From assembly GCA_963734635.1 (NCBI GenBank), contig CAVTIA010000003.1:1054001-1118000 (forward strand): a stretch of 64,000 nucleotides of DNA. The letters are read 5' to 3'. The first letter of the stretch is position 1; each line of letters begins with the position of its first letter. This document shows, in pieces, positions 9,244-18,665 of the stretch. Under the pieces are notes generated by a model. It ran no database searches. It had not been told where the DNA came from and worked only from the letters and a program-made list of their open reading frames with translations. Made by a program: the position numbers and the translations under genes. The stretch is from DATCJA01 sp963734635 (lineage in GTDB: Bacteria > Acidobacteriota > Vicinamibacteria > Vicinamibacterales > UBA2999).

Positions 9244-9393
9244 TTGCCGCCACCAGTTTCGATCACTCCAATTTCGCTGACCCGCTTCACCATCGCAACC
9301 ACGTGGGCTGAGGGGCGCATAGTCGCATTCGCCGCGAATGTCGACAGCTGGTTCGAATGGCAGGATTCGAACGAAAGCGGGTTGGCATGGTGA
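9244..9393 (+). CDS. 49-residue ORF upstream of the omega-like gene
   Basis: A TTG start at 9244 sits five bases after a strong AGGAGG. The product begins MPPPVSITPISLTRF and ends SWFEWQDSNESGLAW, and I do not recognise it. Its stop (TGA 9391-9393) overlaps the ATG of the omega-like gene at 9387 in the string ATGGTGA, which suggests translational coupling. The perfect ribosome site, the sequestering hairpin and the overlap make it more credible than its length alone would. It could be a leader peptide rather than a functional protein. Confidence 0.5.
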   Translation: MPPPVSITPISLTRFTIATTWAEGRIVAFAANVDSWFEWQDSNESGLAW

Positions 9394-9593
9394 GCCGACC
9401 GGTACATCTGAATCCCTACGAGTTCGTCGCCGTCGCCGCGCTCCGTGCGCAACAGTTGCTCGCCGGCTGTACCCCGCGTCTCGAAGGTGACCACAGTGCT
9501 GCAACGATGGCGCAGATGGAAGTCGCCGCGGGCCGCGTGACGCGCGCCGAAGCGGCCGATGCGGGGCCGGTCCAATGTGTCTGGCAACGCTAG
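9387..9593 (+). CDS. rpoZ: RNA polymerase omega-subunit-like protein
   Basis: A protein of 68 residues. The core NPYEFVAVAALRAQQLLAGC followed by TPRLEGDH and AQMEVAAGRVTR fits the omega pattern: N(x)(F/Y)E(x)V, a helix rich in Ala/Arg, then (x)AxxEIAAGKV. Omega binds the C-terminal tail of beta-prime and aids assembly of RNA polymerase. ATG 9387 is preferred to the GTG-type start at 9357 because omega proteins begin shortly before this helix. The replacement of usual Lys residues and the odd operon (small ORF before, zinc ribbon after, not gmk/spoT) mean it may be a second, divergent copy. Confidence 0.6.
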   Translation: MVSRPVHLNPYEFVAVAALRAQQLLAGCTPRLEGDHSAATMAQMEVAAGRVTRAEAADAGPVQCVWQR

Positions 9594-9610
9594 CGAAGGA
9601 GGTCCATGCA

Positions 9611-9793
9611 ATGACTGCCTTCCCGGCGATGCCGAAATCTGTTTCAGAGAAACCGACTGCATGCCCGTTCTGCAAGTCCGACACGATCAGCACGACCAGC
9701 AAAGCGATTGACGACAACACATATTGGCGGTGCGGCACGTGCGGACAGATCTGGAATCAATCACGACTGCTCGTGCGGAGGACGTATCGATGA
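9611..9793 (+). CDS. small zinc-ribbon protein
   Basis: A protein of 60 residues with two CxxC pairs, CPFCKSD and CGTCGQIWN, about 21 residues apart, the pattern of a single zinc ribbon. The ATG at 9611 has a strong AAGGAGG site nine bases before it, and the in-frame upstream start at 9575 lacks one. The stop overlaps the ATG of the next small ORF. Zinc ribbons of this size bind nucleic acid or protein partners; placed right after an omega-like gene, a transcription-related role is possible but not shown. Confidence 0.72.
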   Translation: MTAFPAMPKSVSEKPTACPFCKSDTISTTSKAIDDNTYWRCGTCGQIWNQSRLLVRRTYR

Positions 9794-9945
9794 GCGCTCG
9801 AGCAGCTGTTCGCTTCACGCGGCGAGGGCCGGGAGCCATCCCGGCCGCCGCGTCGTCCCGAACACCTGAGGACCGCCGGTCCGTCGATGTGGCTGGATTT
9901 TTCGGCCAGATCGGTACGATATTCCGCTTAACAAATACGGAGTAA
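9790..9945 (+). CDS. 51-residue hypothetical protein
   Basis: Starts at ATG 9790, overlapping the zinc-ribbon stop (ATGA), and ends at TAA 9945. The product is basic at the N-terminus (SARAAVRFTRRG) and ends with a short hydrophobic stretch (VAGFFGQIGTIF). No family is recognised. The only support is the four-base overlap with a well-supported gene; it could be untranslated. Confidence 0.3.
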   Translation: MSARAAVRFTRRGPGAIPAAASSRTPEDRRSVDVAGFFGQIGTIFRLTNTE

Positions 9946-9962
9946 GATCGCTCCGCCTGGCG

Positions 9963-10491
9963 ATGTTATGCAGGGCCTGTCTCGTAGGGATCCTGTTGCT
10001 GGGGTTGCCCCGGCTCGGTCTCGCTGCATCTACAACGTTCGCCTGGGATCACAGCCCGGATTCAAACGTCGCGGGCTATCTCATCTCTTACGGCACTCAA
10101 TCAGGGAACTACAGAGCGTTTCTGCGAGTCGGCTATACCAACACGGTCACATTGTCGGATCTCGCGGTCGGGCAGACGTATTACCTGATTGTCCAGTCCT
10201 ATACCTCAGACGATGTACCTCGGCCCCCCCACTCCAGAGTTCGTCTGGACTGTAGAGTCTTTCACGGTGATCTGTCCCGCGCCGGTGCTGACGGCACCCG
10301 TCGGGACAACGTTGCCGGTGACGCTCACGCCGGTCGTGCTCGGAGGGATGCCACCCGTACGAACGAGTTGTGATCCGCCGTCGGGTTCGTCGTTTCCCAT
10401 TGGCACCTCACCGTTCCTCTGCATAGCTTTTGATTCCCGGCGCGAGGCGGCCTTCTGCACGGGGCAGGTCGTCATTCTTCCAGCCCGCTAA
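9963..10491 (+). pseudogene. exported fibronectin type III protein with HYR-like repeat, frameshifted
   Basis: The signal peptide (LVGILLLGLPRLGLAAS) leads into a fibronectin III domain: FAWDHSPDSNVAGYLISYGT, then VTLSDLAVGQTYYLIVQSY. At 10214-10220 there is a run of seven C. Reading it as six restores a continuous protein (VPRPPTPEFVWTVES) that continues in the +1 frame into a hyalin-repeat-like domain (ICPAPVLTAPVGTTLPVTL, then CDPPSGSSFPIGTS). Restored length is about 176 residues. Surface adhesion or binding is the usual role of such domains. The homopolymer location makes sequence error likely. Confidence 0.65.
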
Positions 10492-10538
10492 GTTGACGCG
10501 TTGCCTCGTCGACACGGGACGCGACGCTACGAAGGCCG

Positions 10539-10943
10539 TCAACGCACGACACTGCGCTGCGGTTGTGCGTTGGACGCGACGTTCTGCTTCTGAACCGCTG
10601 CGGTCAGCTCGTTTACCGCCTGCCTGACGCCATCGACGCTCGCCCGCACCTCCTCGACGCCCGCGGCGATGTCATTCAATGTTTCAAGCTGCCTGAGACT
10701 CCGCGAGGCCAGATACACCGGAGCAGAGAGTGCAGGAACCAGGACTCCGTTGCATCTGTATCTGTATGCGGCGTTGAAGGTGGTGTCCACCTCCCATCGG
10801 CCATCGCACAAGTCACCAGCAGCGGCGCCCGAACCATCCGGCCTTACCGTCTGCGCAATCGCTGGCGGCTGTGCGACCGAACTCCACAGGCTTCCCAGCA
10901 GCAACCCAACGATTAGCCCCAGTCCGACACAATACGTCTTCAT
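10539..10943 (-). CDS. small exported protein with C-terminal coiled coil
   Basis: A protein of 134 residues. The signal peptide (GLGLIVGLLLGSLWSSVAQ) is followed by a compact region with two cysteines (LCDGRWEVD, YRYRCNGV) that could form a disulfide. A helical stretch (LRQLETLNDIAAGVEEVRAS to AVNELTAAVQKQ) has heptad-like spacing. It stands alone, convergent with the fibronectin gene. I do not recognise a family. The start is the ATG at 10943, within 25 bases of a purine-rich stretch on the minus strand. Confidence 0.65.
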   Translation of the reverse strand: MKTYCVGLGLIVGLLLGSLWSSVAQPPAIAQTVRPDGSGAAAGDLCDGRWEVDTTFNAAYRYRCNGVLVPALSAPVYLASRSLRQLETLNDIAAGVEEVRASVDGVRQAVNELTAAVQKQNVASNAQPQRSVVR

Positions 10944-11481
10944 TCACGTCTCCCTGGCGGCGAGGCGGTGCAACTTTCGGGCTATCTCTCCGCGGCTGAG
11001 GCGCAACACCAGAGCTCATGCGGGCGGGTTCTGCCACTGTCGGGCTCATGTGGAGTTCTGGCGCACGCGCGGTTCGGAGGAGCGCGGCGATCAAGATCAA
11101 GAAGAGACACGCAGGCGAAGGACTTGCGCCGCGTTGCGCGGATAGCACCCGAGAATGCGTCGCTGTCGCCGTGCGTCCTTCAGAGGGACCGCACGGCAAC
11201 AGCATCGTCGCTCGACGCGATGCCCGTCCAAGCGATGTTTTACCAGTCGAGCAACGGGCCTGCCAACGTGTCCGGCATGAATTGCCGCCAGATCTCGGGC
11301 ACGAAAGCCTGCCACTCAAAATGAAGTCTGCGGCTGCGCTGAAAGACGTCTCACCACCACGAGAACGGCTGTGCCGATGGATGCCCCCGGCCCCGTGTTT
11401 GGCGGCGTTTTCGCGGGGGTGATGGCTTGCCAGGCGCGGTGCGGCGCCGCACTGGAAAGTTCTTCCCGAGGCGGGCATTCA
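10944..11481. other. intergenic region with no supported gene
   Basis: Long frames exist here on both strands but their translations are Arg/Ser/Cys-rich and lack motifs or ribosome sites. On the minus strand a short run around 11247-11322 (reading FEWQAFVPEIWRQFMPDTL) looks protein-like and could be the tail of a decayed gene, but nothing before or after it continues the frame convincingly. Confidence 0.4.
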
Positions 11482-12285
11482 TCAATTCTGCCCCGCTGAG
11501 AGCTCCTGAAACTTGTTGTTCTCGCAGATGCTCTCCATCAGATTCTCGCCAGGCGCGAGAACCAACGGGAAGACGACCTTCCACGGCTTCACGAAGATCT
11601 CGGGGTCCTCGTACGTCAGTTCCACGGTCATCGTGCCCATCGTCTTGCGGGTCCACCGTTCCCTGATGTGCATGTTTGCCGTGTGTGGCAGCGAGGGAAT
11701 GCCGAGCCACGACTTGTCATTGAATCCAATCGAGTCGACGACCAGCGTGTCGCCCTCCCACATCCCGATCGAATGCCCCATCCACGTCGGCTCGACTTCT
11801 GGCGGATGTGGCCGACCATCAAGAAACGCCAGTCGGTAATTCGGTGGGAATTCAAAGAGCGTGACCAGCTGCGTCCGATTTTGCATCACCACCCACAGTC
11901 CCTCACCGGGGGCCGGCGCAATTGGCAGACAGACGGAGTACGGGAAGTCCTTCATGTTCGTCTTGTAACGATCTTCCAACAGCGTGAGCCCCAGGTGCGT
12001 CAGTGCGGGTCGCTCCGGCGTGACCTCCGCGATCCAGTTGCCGCTGAAGTCCGGCTTGCCCTCCGGTGTGCGTGGCGCGGGGCCAGGAAATTTGCCTTCG
12101 TACTTCTCGCGCATGGCCCGGCGCCACTCGCGAGCAAGCGTAGCGTCCACCTGGACGGGATTGTTCGTGGGATGCGGCGTCGGTACCAAGTTGTCCATTG
12201 GTCCCGGCTTCTGCGGGGCGGTTTGCGCGCTCGCTATCACCGCCGACATGAACACCAGCGCACCGGCAACAGCTGCACGGAACAT
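11482..12285 (-). CDS. exported protein of the DFSGNW/GDTLVVD family, function unknown
   Basis: A protein of 267 residues from ATG 12285, which has a GAGGGGTG site; the frame extends 21 codons upstream but those do not look like protein. The signal peptide (AVAGALVFMSAVIASAQ) is followed by the signature KPDFSGNWI and later by WMGHSIGMWEGDTLVVDSIG, then PHTANMHIRERWTR. The last two blocks recur closely in the protein at 53381 and loosely in that at 30906, so these are paralogues of one periplasmic family. Those two copies each sit beside a DUF6152 gene; this one does not. Its biochemical role is unknown. Confidence 0.8.
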   Translation of the reverse strand: MFRAAVAGALVFMSAVIASAQTAPQKPGPMDNLVPTPHPTNNPVQVDATLAREWRRAMREKYEGKFPGPAPRTPEGKPDFSGNWIAEVTPERPALTHLGLTLLEDRYKTNMKDFPYSVCLPIAPAPGEGLWVVMQNRTQLVTLFEFPPNYRLAFLDGRPHPPEVEPTWMGHSIGMWEGDTLVVDSIGFNDKSWLGIPSLPHTANMHIRERWTRKTMGTMTVELTYEDPEIFVKPWKVVFPLVLAPGENLMESICENNKFQELSAGQN

Positions 12286-12385
12286 ATTCACCCCTCCTGC
12301 ATGCGACGGACCGCAGTCTAGCGTGCCAACTGGAATGGAATCAAACACGGTGGCAGCGCGGTGGCAGCGCCGATAATACGAGAAG

Positions 12386-12772
12386 ATGCCGGCAGGTCAC
12401 TACGGAACGCTCCGGATCCTGGCCTACGCGGTCGCCATGGTGGCCGCGCTCGCTGGAGCCATGGGCCGAGCAGCCGCGGATCAAACGGGGGCGGGCCGTC
12501 CGTTCGGTTCGGGTCGCTGCGGCCCAATCGACGCGTCTTACGTTCGCGGCGCAAACGCAACCGGCGGGCAGGTTCTTCCTCTCGGCCCCACGGAAGTCGG
12601 CGCGGCAGCGCCGCTGATGGCGGCATCTTTCAACGCCGAAACGGTGTTCTGGGCCACTGCACCGCTCACGTCGAGCGCGCAGACGATCGCGGTGCCCGTC
12701 GACGGCGTAACCTCGCCGAGACACTTCTACTCCGCGCTCGCGACCCGGGCTGAAGCCAGCGGTCTCCCGTAA
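12386..12772 (+). CDS. exported hypothetical protein, 3' end overlaps the efflux pump gene
   Basis: A frame of 128 codons with a credible signal peptide (RILAYAVAMVAALAGAMG) and a mature part containing SYVRGANATGGQVLPLGPTE and ETVFWATAPLTSSAQTIAV, which reads like a beta-sandwich domain of secreted proteins. The last 46 bases overlap the convergent RND gene end, and the tail there (RHFYSALATRAEASGLP) no longer looks like protein. I infer a gene cut at its 3' end. The ATG lacks a good ribosome site. It divergently faces the gene at 11482-12285. Confidence 0.45.
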   Translation: MPAGHYGTLRILAYAVAMVAALAGAMGRAAADQTGAGRPFGSGRCGPIDASYVRGANATGGQVLPLGPTEVGAAAPLMAASFNAETVFWATAPLTSSAQTIAVPVDGVTSPRHFYSALATRAEASGLP

Positions 12773-15700
12773 TGCAAGTACATCGTGGGCACCACCACCA
12801 TGTTCAGCAGCGTCGACGTCATCAGGCCGCACAGAATAACAATCGCCATCGGCGTCTGAATCTCGCTTCCCGCCTTGCCGCCGCCGAGCGCCAGCGGAAT
12901 CAACGCCAATCCCGCCGCCATGGCCGTCATCAGAATCGGGATTAACCGTTCGCGGGCACCCTCGTTCAACGGCCTCGCGGAAATCCGTGACCCCTTCCTC
13001 GTTCATCAAATGGTGAATGTGCGAGACGAGCATGATGCCGTTGCGGGTGGCGATGCCAAACAGCGTGATGAAACCGATCATCGAGGCGACGCTCAACACG
13101 CCCCCGGCAAGGTACACGCCAGCGACACCGCCGATGAGTGCCAGCGGCAAGTTCAACATGATGAGCAGCGCGTCACGCGGATGGCCGAACGCAAGCACGA
13201 GCAACATGAAGAGTCCAGCAATCACGCCGATCCCCATGAGTGACAGGCGTTGCGACGCGCTTTGCTCGCTTTCGAACTGTCCGCCATATTCCACACGGTA
13301 GCCGGCCGGCATCGAGACCTCCTGCGCGACCGCCGATCGCATGTCGTCGACCACGCTGCCGAGATCGCGGCCCGCCACATTGGCCGAGATCACGATGCGA
13401 CGCTGCACGTTCTCCCGAAGGACCATGTTCGGCCCCATTTCCCGGCGCACGTCGGCGAGCAGTCGAATCGGAACTGGACCTCCATTCGGCGTGTCGATGG
13501 GGAGATCGGCCAGCCGCTCGAAGTCAGCCTGTGACGAGGGATCGAACTTGACGACGAGGTCGAACGCCGTTCCGCGATCGAAAATTCTGCCGACCGCTGT
13601 ACCCGCAAGACTTGTTTCTACCGCTGCCGCCACTTCGTCGGCACGCAGCCCATATCGAGCGATGGCCGGCCGATTCAGCACGAAGCGGACGAAGGGCACA
13701 TCCATCTGCTGTTCCAGCGAGACATCGACGGCGCCTGGAATCCCCATCACCACGTCGCGGACATTTTCGCCAAGCCGCCGGAGCGTCAGCAGGTCATCGC
13801 CAAAAATCTTCACCGCAATGTTCGCGCGCGTGCCGGACAGCATGTGGTCGATCCGATGTGAAATGGGCTGCCCAATCGTGACATTCGTGCCAGGCAACGT
13901 TGCGAAACCCCGGCGCAGTTCTGCGAGCAACTCGGCCCGGGGCCGCCCCGTTTCGCGAAGGCCGACGTCGATCTCGGCCGCCTCAACCCCCTGGACGTGC
14001 TCGTCGTACTCGGCGCGACCAGTGCGGCGAGCCGTCGCAACGACTTCCGGCTGGGCGAGCAGGATTTGTTCGACGCGACGTCCGATCTCATCGGACTTGG
14101 GAAGCGACGTACCGGGCAACGTATTCGCCTGTACCGTCAGCGTCCCTTCGTTGAATTCCGGCAGAAATGCGGTGCCCATCCGCGTGATGGCGACGACGAC
14201 GACGACCAGCAGCAAGGCCGATGTCGCCATCACCAAACGGGGATGATCGAGCGCGCGCGGGAGATCCTTGGCAAAGCGTGCCTTGAGGACACGCGCCAGC
14301 CACCCATCGTGTCCGCTCAAGATAGACCGCGCAGCGGGCAGAAACGCGAAGCTCAACGCCGGTGTGACCACGATCGCGACACCCAGCGAGGCCACCAGAG
14401 CCACGATGTATGCAACCGCGAGCGGTGCCATCAGTCGCCCCTCGATCCCAGACAGTCCGAAGATCGGCAGAAACACCAGCACGATGATGACGGTGGCAAA
14501 GACAATCGACGTTCGGATCTCGAGCGTCGCGTCGCGGACCACATCGGCGGCCGGCCGCTGGTCTGTCAATGGTCTGGAAGCATTCTCTCGAAGCCGTCGA
14601 ACCACGTTTTCGACATCGACAATCGCGTCGTCGACGAGTGCCCCGATCGCGATGGCCATTCCGCCGAGCGTCATCGTATTGATGGTTGCGTCGAACGCCC
14701 GAAGGACGAGCACTGCAGCCGCGAGAGACAGTGGGATGGCGGTCAGCGTAATCGCCGCCGCGCGCAGGTTGGCCAGAAAGAACACCACGATGACGACGAC
14801 AAGCAAGCCGCCATCGCGCAGTGCGGTGATGACGTTCTCGACGGCCGCTTGAATAAAGTCCGACTGGCGAAAAATCCGTCGGTCGATCGTCATGCCCGCC
14901 GGCAGCTCCTCCTGAAGCGCATCGAGCGCCTGGTCGAGTCGTGCCGTCAATTCAACGGTGTTCGCACCAGGTTGCTTCTGCACACCGACGATGACGGCGG
15001 GCCGGCCGTTGCGCGAACCCTCACCGCGTTTGAGGGCGGGGCCCTCGCGGACATCGGCGATATTGCGGATCAGCACCGGGCGATCACCCCGAAGGGCCAC
15101 GACGCTGTCGCCGATTTCTTCGGGCGTGCGAACCCGACCGATCGTTTGGAGCACGTACTCCTGCGGACCTTCCATGTAGATGCCGGCGGACGTGTTCTGG
15201 CTCGCGCCGCGCACCGCGTCCAGGAGCTCGTTCACCAGGATATTGTTCGCGCGCAGTTGATCGGGATGCGCGATGACCTGAAACTGCCGCTCGGCGCCAC
15301 CGATCGGCGTGACTTGCGAGACGCCGGCCACGGCGAGCAGTCTTCTGCGGACCAACGTATCGGCGACCGTACGCAGCGTCAGGGGATCGTCATCGTCGGA
15401 TGAGATCGCGAAAAAGAGGATCTCGCCCATGATGGACGAGATTGGGGCCAGGATCGGCCGTTCGATTTGCGGCGGAAGGGTTCCGCTCACCAGGGCGAGC
15501 TTCTCGGCGACGATCTGTCGCGCGAGGAAGATGTCGGTCCCCCAGTCGAACTCGACCCACACGACGGCAACACCGACCGCCGTCGCGGAGCGGACACGCC
15601 TCACGTCCGACGCCCCGTTGATGGCCGCTTCGATCGGAAACGTCACGAGCGTCTCCATCTCTTCTGGCGCCATACCTCGACCCTCGGCCAGGATGGTGAC

Positions 15701-15835
15701 CGTGGGTGCGGTCAGATCGGGAAACACATCGACGGGCATGCTTCGCGCCGCCCACAGGCCTGAGGCTGCCAGCAGCATGGCCAGCCCGAGCACCATCCAG
15801 TGATGGTCGATCGACCACTGAACCAGTCGCTTCAT
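12727..15835 (-). CDS. CusA/CzcA-type RND heavy-metal efflux pump, one frameshift near the C-terminus
   Basis: The inner-membrane proton-driven pump of a tripartite metal exporter. From ATG 15835 the protein reads as a full HME-RND transporter: an N-terminal helix, the periplasmic domain (VFPDLTAPTVTILAEG), the NAMGALVDDAIVDVENV-type region in TM4 (GALVDDAIVDVENV) and the second half repeat (GIATRNGIMLVSHIHHL). At about 12960 one extra G shifts the frame; the correct C-terminus (ARERLIPILMTAMAAGLAL) follows in another frame to the stop at 12727. Uncorrected, the frame runs to 12341 with an unrelated tail. Restored length is about 1036 residues, usual for the family. It is preceded by adaptor and TolC genes. 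Confidence 0.9.
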
Positions 15836-15844
15836 GACATCACC

Positions 15845-17395
15845 TCAATGGACGTGGCCTTCAGCAGGCAGGCCGCTGGCCGCCGATGCCAGTTGCACGT
15901 CGTACGCGCCGCGAGTGACAACCCGTTCGCCCGGCGCGACGCCGCCTTTGACGCCGACGACGTCTCCATCACGCGAGGCCAGCTCGATGAATCGGCGGAC
16001 GAAACGTTCGCCGCCGAGCTGAACGAACACGTACGGCCGGCCGGCCTCCGTGAGGACGGCCGCAATCGGCACGACCGGGACTCGCAGTCGGTCGCGCATG
16101 TACAGCACCGCGGTGCAGGGCTGACCGATCAGCAGTCGCTCGCCAGGATTGTCAATCTCCATCTGAAGCGGCAGTGCCCGAGTGATTGGATCGATGACTC
16201 CCGCATCGTGCACGTGTCGGGGTTGCACGGTGACCGGAGTGGCGACGCCTGGCAGCTCCAGGACAAGACCGGCTGCGCTTCGTGCTGCGAACACGTCAGC
16301 GGAGGGAACCTGCACTTCCAACTCAACCCGATCGGTCCGCACGATTCTGAACAGCGGCGCGCCTTCGTCATACGACGCTCCCAGAGTGGCCAGCACTTCT
16401 GCCAGACGTCCTCCAATGGGTGCGCGCAGCGCAAACGCGTTGCCGGCGGCGGCGCCACCACCGGTTCGGAGCGTTTCATCCCTTTGCGCAAGTCGCGCTT
16501 CGGCCGCACTCAATCGTGCCTCCGCGACGACGAGCGTTCGACTCGCGTCCTCCACTCGTCGCGCTGGGACTGCGCGATCCGCGAGCAGCCGTTCGGCACG
16601 TCCCTTCTCGACGCGGGCGGCTTCAACAGCCGCCTTCGCTTCGGCGACTTCGGCGGCGAGCGTGGCCCGGTCGGGGCCAGCCGCGAGCCGTGGCTCGATC
16701 TGCCCAAGGATCTGGCCCGAGCTGACGCGATCTCCGATCGACAGTAAGACTGTCGCACTGAAGCGCCCCGCCGCCGGCGCAGCGACGATCGCTTCCCCGC
16801 CGGGAAGCGGGTGGATCGTAGCCGGTGCTCGGATTGACGTACGCACTTCGGCTTCCTGCACCAAAGCCGTCGCGAAGTCGGTGCTCCACTGTGGCTCTTT
16901 GAGGTACACAATGGCGGCCGCCTCTTCAGGCGGCTGCCGCTCGGCATACGCTCTCGCTGCCGGGTCATCCGCAAACACCGTAATGGTGCCGAGATCATGA
17001 CGGTCCGAGAGGCCCGGCGCGTCGAGGAGCAACGCCCATCGGTAGCGGCCCGGCGGTGGCGGCACGTCTTCCACGCGGAAGGCACCTGGTCGAGACGGTG
17101 GCGGCCCCGTGAGGACCCTCGGCTCACCGCCAGACTCCGGCACGAACTCCACCTTCGCCTGACCAGCGTTGACTGGCTTGAAGTCGTCGAGCCTGGTCAG
17201 ATGCACCGCAAAGAGGGCCGCGCGACCTGCGACAAGCGGGGGGTATTCCATGAACAACTCCGTCTTGTCGGTCCAGTGGGTGACATCCAGCGTTGGCAGC
17301 TCCGCACCTTCAGGCGGAGTACTTTCGCGCGAACAGGCCGTCAACGTGACGGCTGACAGCACCGCAGCGCAGATCACGAATCGTGTTGGTCTCAT
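15845..17395 (-). CDS. HlyD/CusB-family periplasmic adaptor lipoprotein of RND efflux system
   Basis: A protein of 516 residues with a lipobox (VTLTACS) for outer- or inner-membrane anchoring. An N-terminal extra domain of about 150 residues (FMEYPPLVAGRAALFAVHLT) is followed by the lipoyl/barrel-sandwich half (APAAGRFSATV), an alpha-hairpin with heptads (EVAEAKAAVEAARVEKGRAE), and beta-barrel and membrane-proximal domains (PVVPIAAVLTEAGRPYVFV). It links pump and TolC. The ten-base gap to the pump and four-base overlap with TolC indicate one operon. The His-rich C-terminus (EGHVH) may touch metal. Confidence 0.92.
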   Translation of the reverse strand: MRPTRFVICAAVLSAVTLTACSRESTPPEGAELPTLDVTHWTDKTELFMEYPPLVAGRAALFAVHLTRLDDFKPVNAGQAKVEFVPESGGEPRVLTGPPPSRPGAFRVEDVPPPPGRYRWALLLDAPGLSDRHDLGTITVFADDPAARAYAERQPPEEAAAIVYLKEPQWSTDFATALVQEAEVRTSIRAPATIHPLPGGEAIVAAPAAGRFSATVLLSIGDRVSSGQILGQIEPRLAAGPDRATLAAEVAEAKAAVEAARVEKGRAERLLADRAVPARRVEDASRTLVVAEARLSAAEARLAQRDETLRTGGGAAAGNAFALRAPIGGRLAEVLATLGASYDEGAPLFRIVRTDRVELEVQVPSADVFAARSAAGLVLELPGVATPVTVQPRHVHDAGVIDPITRALPLQMEIDNPGERLLIGQPCTAVLYMRDRLRVPVVPIAAVLTEAGRPYVFVQLGGERFVRRFIELASRDGDVVGVKGGVAPGERVVTRGAYDVQLASAASGLPAEGHVH

Positions 17396-18618
17396 AAGGG
17401 CATCTCCCAGCCGCTTGCGAATTCGAGCTCAATCTCCGCCTGCCGTACAGCAAGATCGAGCGTCGCCTGGCGCACGCGTGCAGACATGCCGATCCGGTAC
17501 GCGTCGAGCAACTCGAGGATGCTGCGCTCGCCGGCGTCATAGCTCACCAGCGCGATGCGTTCGATCTGGGCCGCGCTGTTGACTGCCTCGGCGCGGTAAC
17601 GATCGGCGGCCCCTCTTCGTTGAATCACGGCCTCCCGAAGCGCGCCGACTTCACCACGCAGGACCGCACGGAAAGCCTCGGCACGCGCTTCGGCCTCGGC
17701 GGCTCGCGCGGCAGCCAGCGCGCGTTCCGGACGCGCGCGGTCGAATAGCGGAATTGCAGCATGCACCATGAACACGCTGCCCACGTCTCCTGCAGCAAAA
17801 GTCGTCGACTTGGTGCCCGCGACGACCTCGGGTTCTGGAAGCCAGCGCCGTGCAGCGGCTCGGGCAGCAAAGCCTGCCGCATCGGACTCAAATTGGAACG
17901 CGCGCAGATCGCCGCGAACCGATTCGGCTTGCTCGAGCAGCGCCTCGAGCCGCGGCACGTCGGCCGGCACTCTGGAACCGGTGACGGCTACCAGTTGTGA
18001 CCGGTCCGCGCCATCCGCGAAAAAACTCGCGAGTGTTGCCTGCGCGCGGGCGCGCTCGCTGGCGGCGATGACCAGGTCTGTTTCCACATCGAGAGTCTCG
18101 CGTTCGGCCCTGAGTCGGTCGAAACCTGCGGCATCGCCTTCCATTTCGCGTCGAGCCAGGATGTCGGCCAGGATGCGCAATCGGCCGCGTGCGTCCGCAA
18201 GCTCGCGCTCGCGGGCCTGCGCGGCGGTCAGTTGCGCAAACGCGCCTCGCATATCAGCTCGCAATCTGCGCACCTCGTCGTCCGCGCGGCTCGTGCTCGC
18301 AGATACCAGCGCGGACGCGGCTTGTACCTCGAATGTGCGGCGGCCGGTAATCGGCAGTGGCTGCGCGACCACCGTGATGTACTCGGTCACGCCGCCGACC
18401 GATTCGCGGTCAATCGTCAACCTGGGGTTCGGCCATCGTCCGGCGGTCAAGATATCGACGCGCGCAATGTCGGTCGCCGCGCGAATTGCCCGCACGCGAG
18501 GGCTGGTCGTCGACACCCGCGCCAGGGCGTCCGCCTCAGTCAGCATCAACGATTGGGCGGCAACGCCGGGCGGCGCAAGAACAGCCGCGAGCGCGCCGCA
18601 AAGTACGGCTTTACGCAT
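17392..18618 (-). CDS. TolC family outer membrane efflux protein
   Basis: A protein of 408 residues with a signal peptide (LAAVLAPPGVAAQS) and two repeats of long amphipathic helices plus short strands, as in the CzcC/TolC fold. Signature-like stretches are the first helix (EADALARVSTTSPRVRAIRA) and WPNPRLTIDRESVGG, the usual start of the first beta pair. It forms the outer-membrane channel for the adaptor and pump encoded next, with an ATGA overlap to the adaptor. The family's usual length is 400-450. Metal specificity cannot be read, but the His-rich gene upstream supports divalent cations. Confidence 0.92.
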   Translation of the reverse strand: MRKAVLCGALAAVLAPPGVAAQSLMLTEADALARVSTTSPRVRAIRAATDIARVDILTAGRWPNPRLTIDRESVGGVTEYITVVAQPLPITGRRTFEVQAASALVSASTSRADDEVRRLRADMRGAFAQLTAAQARERELADARGRLRILADILARREMEGDAAGFDRLRAERETLDVETDLVIAASERARAQATLASFFADGADRSQLVAVTGSRVPADVPRLEALLEQAESVRGDLRAFQFESDAAGFAARAAARRWLPEPEVVAGTKSTTFAAGDVGSVFMVHAAIPLFDRARPERALAAARAAEAEARAEAFRAVLRGEVGALREAVIQRRGAADRYRAEAVNSAAQIERIALVSYDAGERSILELLDAYRIGMSARVRQATLDLAVRQAEIELEFASGWEMPL

Positions 18619-18665
18619 AACACCTCGGGTTCGAAATGGAATGAACTACGGGCGGACCCGTCAGG

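Noticed and set aside
10813..11478. 221-codon minus-strand frame
   Set aside because: It overlaps the supported gene at 10539-10943 in another frame and its translation is Arg/Ala/Ser-rich without motifs.
13997..15403. 468-codon plus-strand frame
   Set aside because: Antisense shadow of the RND pump gene; the His/Asp/Arg-rich composition is typical of the opposite strand of GC-rich coding sequence.
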